Shown in pieces: positions 26,280 to 34,510 of a stretch of 64,000 nt of DNA. This stretch comes from Thalassospira sp. MCCC 1A01148 (lineage in GTDB: Bacteria; Pseudomonadota; Alphaproteobacteria; Rhodospirillales; Thalassospiraceae), in assembly GCF_001613795.1 (NCBI RefSeq), contig NZ_LPVZ01000018.1, forward strand, positions 1-64,000, read 5' to 3'. The translations under genes were made by a program, and so were the position numbers. Each line of letters starts with the position of its first letter. Positions within the stretch are counted from its first letter, which is position 1. The notes below the pieces were generated by a model. That model ran no database searches, was not told the DNA's origin, and worked only from the letters and a program-made list of their open reading frames with translations.

Positions 26280-27548
26280 ATGAAAGATGAACTGACATCG
26301 CTATGGGAGGCGACCGCCAATGACGCCCCCAAGACCGAAAAGCCCGAAGGCGAATATGATTGCGATGTCATGATTGTCGGCGCTGGCTTTACGGGCATGT
26401 CCTGCGCGCTTCAACTGGCCAAGGGTGGTGCATCGGTCATTGTGGTCGATGCTGTGCAACCGGGGTTTGGGGCCTCGGGCCGAAATGGTGGGCAGGTTAT
26501 TCCCGGGTTGAAACATGACCCCGAAACGATTGACCGGCTCTATGGTGCGTTCTCGACCGAGTTTGCGGGGAATACCGCCAAAACCACATTTGATCTGATC
26601 GCGAAACACAGTATCGATTGCGACGCCACGCCAAGTGGCTGGATACAGGGCACGATCAAGCGTGATCACCTTGACTTGCTTGAAACCCGTATGCGGGAAT
26701 GGCAATCGCGCGGCGCGGATGTACGCTTGCTAGATGCAGCTGAAGTTCAGGCGATTTCAGGCAGTAAACGCCTTGTTGGTGGCTGGCTTGATAACCGTGC
26801 AGGTCAACTTCATCCGCTTAAATACATCCGCGGTTTGACCCGTGCTGCGCAGGCGGCGGGATGTCAGGTGTTTGCCCCCGCGCCAGTTCGCAGCATGAAC
26901 TGCATTTCCGGAAAATGGCATGCCAGGATTGCCGAGGGCACGGCAACGATCAAAAGTGACCATGTGGTGGTCGCAACAAACGGCTATTCCGATGACCTGT
27001 TCCCGAAATTGCGCAGAAGCCTGATTCCGGCAAACAGTTTTCAGGTTGCAACCGCACCGCTTGGCGCGGAACAACTTGCCAGCGTTCTACCAAACAAAAC
27101 GCCTGTTTCGGACAGCCGGCGCATTGGTAATTATTTTCGGATTGGGCCAGGTGGGCGGTTGATGATGGGCGGACGCGGGACGTTTGCAGATCCGGTTGGC
27201 CGTGATGCTTTCAGGGAAATTATCTCGGAGCTGCATGCCTATTACCCGCAGGTCAAATCTTTGCCGATTGAATTTTGCTGGTCGGGTACGCTTGCCATGA
27301 CCTATGACCATTTCCCGCATCTGCACCGACCGCTGGAGAATATGACCATGGCGGTTGGCTATAACGGGCGCGGCGTGGCCCTGTCGACCTCACTGGGCAA
27401 GGCGATTGCCGATAACCTTCTGAGACCGGATATGCCGTTGCCGCTGCGTTTTAGCGACATCAAACCGTTATTTGCCCATGATCTGCACCGTGCCTATGCC
27501 ACGATGGCGATCTGGTATTATCGCCTGCGCGATCATCTCGAACGCTAA
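26280..27548 (+). CDS. FAD-dependent amine/amino-acid oxidoreductase (DAO family, PuuB/OrdL-like)
   Basis: 422 residues. The Rossmann motif VIVGAGFTGMSCALQLAKGG (about 31-50) is followed by GFGASGRNGGQVIPG, the FAD-contact segment seen in gamma-glutamylputrescine oxidase-like enzymes. Near the C-terminus FCWSGTLAMTYDHFPHLHRP and VGYNGRGVALSTSLGKAIAD are also typical. It probably oxidises an amine substrate, which is not identifiable from sequence. It sits between two flagellar blocks after a terminator, with its own promoter, and converges on fliP. Confidence 0.87.
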   Translation: MKDELTSLWEATANDAPKTEKPEGEYDCDVMIVGAGFTGMSCALQLAKGGASVIVVDAVQPGFGASGRNGGQVIPGLKHDPETIDRLYGAFSTEFAGNTAKTTFDLIAKHSIDCDATPSGWIQGTIKRDHLDLLETRMREWQSRGADVRLLDAAEVQAISGSKRLVGGWLDNRAGQLHPLKYIRGLTRAAQAAGCQVFAPAPVRSMNCISGKWHARIAEGTATIKSDHVVVATNGYSDDLFPKLRRSLIPANSFQVATAPLGAEQLASVLPNKTPVSDSRRIGNYFRIGPGGRLMMGGRGTFADPVGRDAFREIISELHAYYPQVKSLPIEFCWSGTLAMTYDHFPHLHRPLENMTMAVGYNGRGVALSTSLGKAIADNLLRPDMPLPLRFSDIKPLFAHDLHRAYATMAIWYYRLRDHLER

Positions 27549-27598
27549 GATGACCTGTTTTCTGTTCGTCTGGAATGGAACGTTTTCGGCCCGCCGGC

Positions 27599-28417
27599 CT
27601 AACCACCGAAACTCTCGACCAGAGATCCGGCGATCAGATACCAGCCATCGACCATCACAAAGAAGATCAGTTTGAATGGCAGGGAAATAATAACCGGCGG
27701 CAGCATCATCATGCCCATCGACATCAGGATACTGGCAACCACCATGTCGATGATCAGGAACGGGATGAACAGCAAAAAGCCGATCTCGAACGCACGGCGC
27801 AGTTCACTGATCATGAAGGCCGGGATCAGGGAACGCAGCGGGATATCCTCGGGCGCGGTGACTTCCTCAATACCAGCCAGATTGACAAAAAGCTGAAGGT
27901 CGCGTTCGCGCACCTGGGTCATCATGAAGTCATGTACCGGCTGGACGGAGCGTTCGAACCCTTCGAATTCGTCAATGTTGCCATTGATCATCGGCTCCAG
28001 GCCTTCGTCCCAAACCCGTTCAAGGGTTGGCATCATGATAAACAGGGTCAGGAACATCGCCAGACTGATCAGAACCTGGTTCGGTGGTGACTGCTGAATA
28101 CCAAGTGCAGTTCGCAGCAGGCTGAGCACCACGATGATACGGGTAAAGGACGTCACCATCATAAGGATGGCGGGGGCAATACTCAGAACCGTGATCAGGC
28201 CGATCAGCTGAATCAGGCGGCCAGATGATGTCACGCCCGGACCGTCACCCAGATCAAAATTGAAAGACTGCGCCTGAACCGTGTCGCCGCCCGCCAAAAT
28301 GGCAATCATCGGGATCAGTGACCAGATCGCACACAGGGTTAGCCAGCGCGGCGCACGCCACCCGGCCTTTGCCGGTTTCTCATCCTCGGTGCGGGCTGAT
28401 GGGATATCACGGTTCAT
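27599..28417 (-). CDS. fliP: flagellar export gate protein FliP
   Basis: 272 residues. An N-terminal signal-like helix (about 24-50) is followed by the FliP core: SFTRIIVVLSLLRTALGIQQSPPNQVLISLAMFLTLFIM and IPAFMISELRRAFEIGFLLFIPFLIIDMVVASILMSMGMMMLPPV. FliP forms the export gate with FliQ and FliR. Its start overlaps the fliO stop by four bases. No terminator is visible between it and the convergent oxidoreductase gene. Confidence 0.97.
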   Translation of the reverse strand: MNRDIPSARTEDEKPAKAGWRAPRWLTLCAIWSLIPMIAILAGGDTVQAQSFNFDLGDGPGVTSSGRLIQLIGLITVLSIAPAILMMVTSFTRIIVVLSLLRTALGIQQSPPNQVLISLAMFLTLFIMMPTLERVWDEGLEPMINGNIDEFEGFERSVQPVHDFMMTQVRERDLQLFVNLAGIEEVTAPEDIPLRSLIPAFMISELRRAFEIGFLLFIPFLIIDMVVASILMSMGMMMLPPVIISLPFKLIFFVMVDGWYLIAGSLVESFGG

Positions 28418-28800
28418 GCAGGCGTATTCCTGTCAGTCGGGGCGGCATCTTTTGTGGCATCAATGGCAATTTCGGTGGTTTCAGGCGACAGGGTTTCGTC
28501 TGACGGGGGCTGATTACCAAGTATTTCGCTGAAATGGGTGCCAATATTGCGTTCGACCACGGTGTCGCCATTTGGTCCAAGCATGACAAGATGTTCGGTA
28601 TCATCGCGTCTGAGCAAAACCAGACGGCGCTTGGTGTCGACAGGAACGACTTCGACGACCGACAGGCGTCTTTTCACGCCACGGCGGTTGATGTTGCGCG
28701 CGCCCGGAACAAATCGCCGCGCCAAAAGGGCAAACACGCCAATAATCCCCAGCACAAAAAGCAGGGCGGCAACAAACCGGAAATAGGCGCTTAGTTCCAT
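28414..28800 (-). CDS. fliO: flagellar biosynthetic protein FliO
   Basis: 128 residues. One membrane helix (about 8-28) precedes a small cytoplasmic domain with RLSVVEVVPVDTKRRLVLLRRDDTEHLVMLGPNGDTVVE, the FliO signature. A Thr/Glu-rich tail follows. FliO helps FliP assemble. The ATGA overlap with fliP supports coupling. It is separated from the next upstream minus-strand gene by 174 bases. Confidence 0.92.
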   Translation of the reverse strand: MELSAYFRFVAALLFVLGIIGVFALLARRFVPGARNINRRGVKRRLSVVEVVPVDTKRRLVLLRRDDTEHLVMLGPNGDTVVERNIGTHFSEILGNQPPSDETLSPETTEIAIDATKDAAPTDRNTPA

Positions 28801-28974
28801 CAGGCAGCTTTCCCCGTCAACAACCCGTGATCATCTGTTGGCAGCATTACCATCGCACTTGCGATCACCGTCTTCATGTCCTTGTTTACCGTGCCGTGCA
28901 AGGCCAAGCAAGATGACATCCAAACCCCGCCTTTACGATAGCCGTTTTCAAAACAGCGCCTTAGGGGGGCTTTG

Positions 28975-29310
28975 CTATTTGGTGCGTGCAGCCTGTGCAT
29001 AGGCATTTGTTGCCTGCGCGGTGTTGCTGATGCCACGAAGCTGGCGCTGAATGTCACTGTATTCCTGCTGCATCCGGGTTTCGAATTGCCCCAGTTCCTC
29101 GGTCAGTGATGCAAGCAGCGGCGCGACTTCCTGGCGTTGCTCCGGGGCAAGGGTGCGGGCCTGTTCGCACAGGTCGGCAATGCGGCTTTCAAGGGCTGAC
29201 AGTTCAACGACCTTGCCGTCTTCGAGATATCGTTGTCCGGTGCGGATCAATGACAGGACGCGCTTCAGGTCGTTTTTGAACTGATCGGGCTTGTATTGCT
29301 CTGGGCTCAT
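28975..29310 (-). CDS. small helical protein of the flagellar cluster (FliT/FlgN-like?)
   Basis: 111 residues, almost entirely helical, with a heptad-like stretch at about 35-95 (VVELSALESRIADLCEQARTL). I do not recognise a family with confidence. Size, charge and helix content resemble flagellar export chaperones of the FlgN/FliT type. Its ATG overlaps the FlhB-tail gene stop by four bases, so it is co-translated with an export-apparatus relative, which fits a chaperone or regulator role. Confidence 0.75.
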   Translation of the reverse strand: MSPEQYKPDQFKNDLKRVLSLIRTGQRYLEDGKVVELSALESRIADLCEQARTLAPEQRQEVAPLLASLTEELGQFETRMQQEYSDIQRQLRGISNTAQATNAYAQAARTK

Positions 29311-29723
29311 GATGGGCCTTCCCCGTTTACGTCATCTGTTGGTGTTGCCAGGATCTGATCTTCTGGATCGGACTGGCTGCGCGACGGACCGCCATAAATG
29401 CGATTGATCCGGTATATATAGTTCAATATCTCGGCGACGGCTGCAAAGGCTTCAAGCGGTATTTCACTTTCAACGTCCACAGCCATCAAAATCTCGGCAA
29501 GATCACTGTCCTTGCGGACCTTGATCCCGTTGGCAAAGGCGACCTGCAATATCTGTTCCGCAACGCTGCCTTCGCCTTTAGCACTTAGTGTCGGGGCATT
29601 GTCCCGCCCATGCTTGTACCTTAGCGCGACCGCCTTTTGGTCAGGCGCACCCGGTGCGGCAAGGTCTTCCGTCTTGCTCGCCGGTGTGTCGGTAATGTCA
29701 TAGGTCGGCTTTTTCCCGCTCAT
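29307..29723 (-). CDS. FlhB C-terminal-domain homologue (FlhX/EscU-like)
   Basis: 138 residues from the ATG at 29,723, which has GAAGGA just upstream; a start at 29,753 would add ten residues without such a site. The region KAVALRYKHGRDNAPTLSAKG...AEQILQVAFANGIKVRKDSDLAEILMAVDVESEIPLEAFAAVAEILNYIYRIN matches the cytoplasmic tail domain of FlhB after the cleavage site. The membrane part and the NPTH motif are missing. Known stand-alone relatives (FhlB/FlhX) can partly replace the cleaved FlhB tail. The full flhB is at 33,328. Confidence 0.85.
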   Translation of the reverse strand: MSGKKPTYDITDTPASKTEDLAAPGAPDQKAVALRYKHGRDNAPTLSAKGEGSVAEQILQVAFANGIKVRKDSDLAEILMAVDVESEIPLEAFAAVAEILNYIYRINRIYGGPSRSQSDPEDQILATPTDDVNGEGPS

Positions 29724-29968
29724 ACGGTCCTTCAATTCAGGACGGTTTGCCATTTTTGCCAGTGGCAGGCACCCCTAACAGGGTCGACCATAGACCCAAG
29801 ATGGTCAACAAAACGTTGTCGACCTGAACGTCGACCCAAATCTTGTGATCATCACATCGGCAATACAATCAAAACCACACTGGCCAATAGGCCTGCATGC
29901 TGTTGATGGTAGGACAAATTGTCGGGATTTGTTACCGGTCCGAACTCTGTGTGACCGGCGCAAGGGTG

Positions 29969-30253
29969 CTAGTCGTCGCTGGAGCTTTCGGTCGACTCAG
30001 CATCGGCCTTTTTCTTGGAAGCGGCTTTGTCAGACGGGTCAACATTGCCAAGATGACGAATAAGGTCCTCGCTGACGGCTGCAGAACGGTTTTCTTCCTG
30101 AATGCGGTCATAGAGTTCGCGGCGCAGGACCTGAACATCTTCGGGGAAGGTGAAGCCAAGTTTCACGGTTTTGCCACGCACCTCAACGACGGTGACTTCA
30201 ATATTGTCATCAATGACAACGGAGTCGCCAACTTTTCGTGTGAGATAGAGCAT
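29969..30253 (-). CDS. csrA: carbon storage regulator CsrA with long acidic tail
   Basis: 94 residues. The CsrA core MLYLTRKVGDSVVIDDNIEVTVVEVRGKTVKLGF and the binding arginine region ending VLRRELYDRIQEEN are complete. The C-terminal 35 residues form a charged Lys/Asp/Ser tail, longer than enteric CsrA (61 residues). CsrA represses translation by covering ribosome binding sites; FliW, also encoded here, is its protein antagonist in other bacteria. It lies upstream of the FlhB-tail gene on the same strand with a gap of about 245 bases and is divergent from flgB. Confidence 0.95.
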   Translation of the reverse strand: MLYLTRKVGDSVVIDDNIEVTVVEVRGKTVKLGFTFPEDVQVLRRELYDRIQEENRSAAVSEDLIRHLGNVDPSDKAASKKKADAESTESSSDD

Positions 30254-30390
30254 GCAGTGTCCCGGTTTCGATAGATAGGTGACAAACTTAATTCGTCAGA
30301 TGAGCCCAATATGCCCGGTTTCATAGGCGGGGTCTAGTACTCGCAGTGATTAGAACTATTCTTGGGTGAATTCAACGCTGTTTTTGGTTT

Positions 30391-30406
30391 TGGCACGCAA
30401 CGTGCA
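30391..30406 (+). promoter_or_regulatory. sigma-54 promoter for flgB operon
   Basis: TGGCACGCAACGTGCA: TGGCACG at -24 and GC at -12, ten bases between the GG and GC. It lies 133 bases before the flgB start and would give a leader of about 120 bases. Confidence 0.87.
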
Positions 30407-30538
30407 TTTGTGTTGGCAGGATTTGACGGGGCGGCAAAAACGGCCTTTCGGAAAATCCCGGCCCGATCAGGGCGTGACGTTAACTTCGGCTTTACCCGCG
30501 CACTCAATACTGAACGACGCGCAGACAAGGAGCAGGAA

Positions 30539-30937
30539 ATGGATATCGGCAAACTTGGCATGTTCGCCAATCTCAAGGAGAAGATGGACTGGCTGACACA
30601 GCGTCAGGAAGTCATCGCGCAGAATATTGCCAACTCCGATACGCCAAACTACCGCGCCAACGATCTTAAGGAATTCGACCCGAAAAATATCGGCCGCGAC
30701 CGCCAGTTCATCCTTGCGATGCAGGCGACCACGCCGGGCCATAGTCAGGGTCTTAACAAACCGCAGAACTTCAAGGACGAGGAAGTGCGCAAGAACTACG
30801 AAGTCGCACCGGGCAAAAACGCCGTCATCCTTGAAGAACAGATGGTCAAGATGAACGAAAACCAGGTCGATTATCAGACCATGACCCGTTTGTACGCCAA
30901 ACAGAAAACAATGTTTATTTCGGCACTTGGCCGCTAA
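30539..30937 (+). CDS. flgB: flagellar proximal rod protein FlgB
   Basis: 132 residues from the ATG at 30,539, which has AAGGAG upstream; the longer open frame to 30,362 lacks family content. The motif LTQRQEVIAQNIANSDTPNYRANDL (about 20-44) and the C-terminal segment QVDYQTMTRLYAKQKTMFISALG identify FlgB, the first rod protein after FliE. It opens the flgB-flgC-fliE run behind a sigma-54 promoter. Confidence 0.96.
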   Translation: MDIGKLGMFANLKEKMDWLTQRQEVIAQNIANSDTPNYRANDLKEFDPKNIGRDRQFILAMQATTPGHSQGLNKPQNFKDEEVRKNYEVAPGKNAVILEEQMVKMNENQVDYQTMTRLYAKQKTMFISALGR

Positions 30938-30961
30938 CCGGTAATCAGAGAGTAAGAAACC

Positions 30962-31369
30962 ATGGAACTCTACAAGGCTTTTAAAATCTCTGCTGCCGGC
31001 ATGCGCGCACAGGGGACCCGTCTTCGGATTGCGGCAGAAAACGTTGCCAACGCAGACAGCTTGCCGACCGCGCCCAATCAGGATCCGTATCGCCGCAAGC
31101 TCCTGACGTTCAAGAACGTTATGGACCGCGAAGTCGGTGTTGAAATGGTCAAGGTCAATAAGGTAATGCCGGACCGCTCTGATTTTGGTATGAAGTACGA
31201 ACCAAGCCATCCGGCGGCCAACGATCAGGGTTATGTCCAGACCCCGAATGTCGAAACGCTGGTCGAAATGATGGATATGCGCGAAGCACAGCGGTCCTAT
31301 GAGGCAAACCTCAATGTGATCCAGTCATCGCGTAGCATGTTGCTCAAGACCCTTGATATTCTGCAATAA
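30962..31369 (+). CDS. flgC: flagellar proximal rod protein FlgC
   Basis: 135 residues. The N-terminal rod motif AFKISAAGMRAQGTRLRIAAENVANADS and the C-terminal motif TPNVETLVEMMDMREAQRSYEANLNVIQSSRSMLLKTLDIL match FlgC. It lies 24 bases after flgB and builds the proximal rod with FlgB and FlgF. Confidence 0.96.
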   Translation: MELYKAFKISAAGMRAQGTRLRIAAENVANADSLPTAPNQDPYRRKLLTFKNVMDREVGVEMVKVNKVMPDRSDFGMKYEPSHPAANDQGYVQTPNVETLVEMMDMREAQRSYEANLNVIQSSRSMLLKTLDILQ

Positions 31370-31414
31370 GCAGCCGATATAGCCGGGTACGAACACGTTT
31401 AAGGATTAAGACCG

Positions 31415-31741
31415 ATGGTCGGAAGCTTCAACGATGCCATTTCTGCCTACCGCAATGCGGCCGCAGGCAAGACCAATACCGTTACGGAAACCGTGACCGG
31501 TACGGGCCAGTCCGTAAACCCGGGGGAAAGTTTTGCCGACATGGTGAAGGGCGCGGCATATGATGCCCGCGACACCATGGCGATGAGCGAGCAAATGACC
31601 CAGAAAGCCGTCACCGGTGATGCGGAACTGCACGAAGTTGTCACCGCCGTTTCCGCAGCCGAGGTTACCTTGCGTACCGTGGTTTCAGTTCGCGACAAAG
31701 CCGTCGAAGCGTATCAGAGCATCCTGAATATGCCGGTCTGA
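31415..31741 (+). CDS. fliE: flagellar hook-basal body protein FliE
   Basis: 108 residues. The C-terminal block TGDAELHEVVTAVSAAEVTLRTVVSVRDKAVEAYQSILNMPV is the FliE signature. FliE is the adaptor between MS-ring/export gate and rod. A terminator follows at once, so transcription of the export-gate genes may be partly separate. Confidence 0.95.
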   Translation: MVGSFNDAISAYRNAAAGKTNTVTETVTGTGQSVNPGESFADMVKGAAYDARDTMAMSEQMTQKAVTGDAELHEVVTAVSAAEVTLRTVVSVRDKAVEAYQSILNMPV

Positions 31742-31765
31742 TTGGCATTCGCAGACGTGACTGAC

Positions 31766-31796
31766 AAAACCGCGCGATCATTCGTGCGGTTTTTTG
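31766..31796 (+). terminator. intra-cluster terminator after fliE
   Basis: An 11-bp stem with one G-T pair (arms 31,766-31,776 and 31,783-31,793, loop ATCATT), followed by TTT and a T-rich tail. It lies between fliE and fliQ. Confidence 0.82.
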
Positions 31797-31927
31797 TTCT
31801 TTTGGAACGATCCACAACGAAGCATTTGATAAGACAGGAAATCATGGCAATACCCGTGATAAATCCTGTATGAAGGATAAAGGCCCGACGCGGCGCGCAA
31901 GACAAGACGGCGAGACAGGAAGACCCA

Positions 31928-32197
31928 ATGGATCAAGCGGAAATCATGGACGTGGCCTATGACGCGGTTTGGACACTGCTGAAAGTCACCACGCCGCTGA
32001 TGCTGATTGCCCTTGGTGTCGGTTTGATCATCGCCCTGTTTCAGGCCCTGACCCAGATTCAGGAAATGACACTGACCTTTGTCCCCAAGATTCTGGTGAT
32101 CTTTGTCGCGCTTCTGGTTTTGCTGCCGTGGATGATGACCGAGATGATCGAATTCATGGGCCGAATGGTTGACCACTTTATCGGGTTGCCCAACTAG
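31928..32197 (+). CDS. fliQ: flagellar export gate protein FliQ
   Basis: 89 residues with two membrane helices (about 16-40 and 52-75). The segment LLKVTTPLMLIALGVGLIIALFQALTQIQEMTLTFVPKI is the FliQ core. Part of the FliP5Q4R1 export gate. It follows a terminator by about 130 bases and is 51 bases before fliR. Confidence 0.96.
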   Translation: MDQAEIMDVAYDAVWTLLKVTTPLMLIALGVGLIIALFQALTQIQEMTLTFVPKILVIFVALLVLLPWMMTEMIEFMGRMVDHFIGLPN

Positions 32198-32248
32198 CGT
32201 TAACTCCGCCGCATGCCAGCGTGAATATGTAAGGCAGTCGAAGACGAC

Positions 32249-33013
32249 ATGGATCTTCAAGAACTTCTTACGCTGAATGTTTACGTCGTCCTGATGACTT
32301 TCGCCAGGGTGGGGGCGGCTTTTGCCTTTATGCCCGGAATCGGATCCCGCGCCGTGCCTGCACGTGCCCGGCTTTTGTTTGCCTTTTGGGTGGCGGTTGT
32401 GATCTCGCCGCTGGCCGGGCCGTTATTCCCGCCACAACCGGCTGATGCGCCGTCTCTACTTGTCGGAATCGGATATGAAGTTACGGTTGGCCTGTTTTTC
32501 GCCCTGTTTGCCCAGGTCATGTTGGCGGGTATTCAGACGGCCGGGTCAATTATTGCCTATCTGTCTTCGATGGCGAACGCCTTTACCGCCGACCCGCTGT
32601 CAGGCGCGCAAAGTGCGGTGACGGGTAACTTGTTGATGCAAGTCGCGCTTGTGCTTTTGTTTGCGACCGGGATGGATCATTTGATGATTCAGGCCGTGTT
32701 TGAAAGCTATACCTTGTTCCCGCCCGGTGGTGTTTTGCCCGTCGGGGATATGAGCGAATTTTTCGCCAATGCGCTCAATGACAGTTTCGTCATCGCAATG
32801 CAAATGTCTGCACCGTTTCTGGTCGTGGCGATTTGTTTGCAAATTGCGCTGGGCTTGCTGAACAAGCTGATGCCGCAATTGCCCGTGTTCTTTGTTGCCA
32901 TGCCGGTTCAGATCGCGATTGCGCTGCTTTTGTTGACCTTGGCCCTGCCATCCATGATGATGGTCTTTCTTGCATATTTCGAGACCGGGCTTGAGGCGTT
33001 TCTCAATCCATAA
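32249..33013 (+). CDS. fliR: flagellar export gate protein FliR
   Basis: 254 residues with about six membrane helices. The segments FARVGAAFAFMPGIGSRAVPARARLLFAFWVAVVISP and FFALFAQVMLAGIQTAGSIIAYLSSMANAF identify FliR. Its TAA stop (33,011-33,013) is one half of the three-base duplication flanking an inverted-repeat element that separates it from flhB. Confidence 0.96.
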   Translation: MDLQELLTLNVYVVLMTFARVGAAFAFMPGIGSRAVPARARLLFAFWVAVVISPLAGPLFPPQPADAPSLLVGIGYEVTVGLFFALFAQVMLAGIQTAGSIIAYLSSMANAFTADPLSGAQSAVTGNLLMQVALVLLFATGMDHLMIQAVFESYTLFPPGGVLPVGDMSEFFANALNDSFVIAMQMSAPFLVVAICLQIALGLLNKLMPQLPVFFVAMPVQIAIALLLLTLALPSMMMVFLAYFETGLEAFLNP

Positions 33014-33274
33014 TACCAAGGAGTAGAAATAGTCACCTATAGAGACACCTTATCGGGTTCTCTGGTTAGGAGAGGCTCGCGCGGCGATGCGGAGCACCGG
33101 AAATGAGCTACGCCGCGATCCGGAGGGCGTGATAAGGTGCCGTCCCGGTCGCGCAAACAAACTACCGGCTGGCGTCAGATCAGCTTGACGATGCACCGCA
33201 TCGCCTGCACTGTTCTTCTTGGCCAATAGCTCGTTTGCACGATCTCTATTGATGAGTATTTCTGCTCCTTGGTA
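33014..33274. mobile_element. MITE-like inverted-repeat element inserted at the fliR stop codon
   Basis: A 261-base stretch bounded by imperfect terminal inverted repeats of about 35 bases (left from 33,014, right ending at 33,274); the outermost ten bases, TACCAAGGAG, are identical. It is flanked by direct repeats TAA (33,011-33,013 and 33,275-33,277), consistent with a three-base target duplication that kept the fliR stop. It has no transposase. Inside are further inverted repeats: CACCTTATC/GATAAGGTG (33,046-33,054 and 33,131-33,139) around CGCGGCG/CGCCGCG (33,080-33,086 and 33,111-33,117). Confidence 0.78.
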
Positions 33275-33327
33275 TAAGGCCGTGACGGGCGGCGTTTTGC
33301 CCCGTTTTGCCAAGCATGGGTGTGCCA

Positions 33328-34398
33328 ATGGCAGAAGAAGACGACAGCCAAAAAACAGAAGACCCCACAAGTAAAAAGCTTGAGGACGCGCGAAAAAAAG
33401 GTCAGGTGGCGGTTTCCAAGGAAGTCGGGAACTTCATGATCCTGTTCGGCGGTGGTCTTGTCATGACCATGCTCGGCCCGACCATGGCGGCTGGCGTGCG
33501 TGATCTGGCCTTCGGTTTTATTGAACACCCGCATATGATTGATGTGACCCAGGCGGGTGTCCCCGGTCTGTTTGAAGACGTCATCCTTGGCATGCTTTGG
33601 GTGATGGGCATCCCGTTTGTGCTTTTGGTATTCTTCGCCGTGGCCGGGCATATCGTGCAGAACGGGATTGTCGTCGCGGTTGACCGTATCGAGCCCAAGC
33701 CCGAAAAGCTTAATCCGCTAAAGGGGCTCAAGAACCTCTTTTCGATGAAAAGCCTGGTCGAGTTCGCCAAGAATGTCAGCAAGATCATATTGGTCGGTGT
33801 GGTCCTTGCACTGGTGATCATGCCCGAACTGGTGGATGTCGAACTGTATCCGCAGCTGTCCCTCGGTCTGACGCTTGAACGCCTTTATGACATGATCATC
33901 ATCCTGTTGATCGCGACGGTTTCTTTGACCGCTGTGATTGCCGGGCTCGACTTTGCCTATCAGAAGTACGAGTTCAATCAGCAGATGAAGATGTCCAAGC
34001 AGGAGATCAAGGACGAATTCAAACAGACCGAAGGTAGCCCCGAGATCAAGGCGAAGGTCCGTCAGATCAGGATGGAACGTGCCCAGCAGCGCATGATGTC
34101 AAACGTGCCAAAGGCCGATGTTGTCATCACCAACCCGACGCACTTTGCCGTTGCCCTGCAATATGACATCGACACCATGGGGGCACCGATGTGTATCGCC
34201 AAGGGGCAGGACAACGTTGCGCTCAAGATCCGTGAAGTCGCCGAAGAACACAACATCACGATCATGGAAAACCCGCCGGTCGCCCGGGCGTTGTTTGCCA
34301 CCGTCGAAATCGATCAGGAAATCCCGCCCGAACATTACAAGGCGGTTGCCGAGATCATCTCGTTCGTGTTCCGTCAGCGCGGCAAGAAGCTGGGCTAG
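33328..34398 (+). CDS. flhB: flagellar export switch protein FlhB
   Basis: 356 residues from the ATG at 33,328, matching the usual family start (MAEEDDSQKTEDPTSKKLEDA); a TTG at 33,307 would add seven residues. Four membrane helices lie at about 35-205. The autocleavage motif NPTH is at residues 269-272 (VVITNPTHFAVALQYD), followed by a complete FlhB tail. FlhB controls the switch from rod/hook to filament export. An inverted-repeat element lies directly upstream. Confidence 0.97.
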   Translation: MAEEDDSQKTEDPTSKKLEDARKKGQVAVSKEVGNFMILFGGGLVMTMLGPTMAAGVRDLAFGFIEHPHMIDVTQAGVPGLFEDVILGMLWVMGIPFVLLVFFAVAGHIVQNGIVVAVDRIEPKPEKLNPLKGLKNLFSMKSLVEFAKNVSKIILVGVVLALVIMPELVDVELYPQLSLGLTLERLYDMIIILLIATVSLTAVIAGLDFAYQKYEFNQQMKMSKQEIKDEFKQTEGSPEIKAKVRQIRMERAQQRMMSNVPKADVVITNPTHFAVALQYDIDTMGAPMCIAKGQDNVALKIREVAEEHNITIMENPPVARALFATVEIDQEIPPEHYKAVAEIISFVFRQRGKKLG

Positions 34399-34510
34399 CG
34401 CGGCGCGTCGGTATCTTTATCTGAATGAAAACTTGCCGGTAGCCAGTCGGGCGATAAGCAGCTAAAAGTATAGACTATTTTGTTAAGTTATTGTCGTTAA
34501 AGGCGGTCGC

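Noticed and set aside
28800-29057. 85-codon open frame on the minus strand upstream of fliO
   Set aside because: Overlaps the helical-protein gene, and no ribosome binding site or conserved pattern is visible.
33050-33370. Open frame on the minus strand across the inverted-repeat element
   Set aside because: No start signal and the protein is low complexity; the sequence is better explained as an inserted element.
34483-34500. CtrA-like TTAA pair before cckA
   Set aside because: Spacer is ten bases, not seven.
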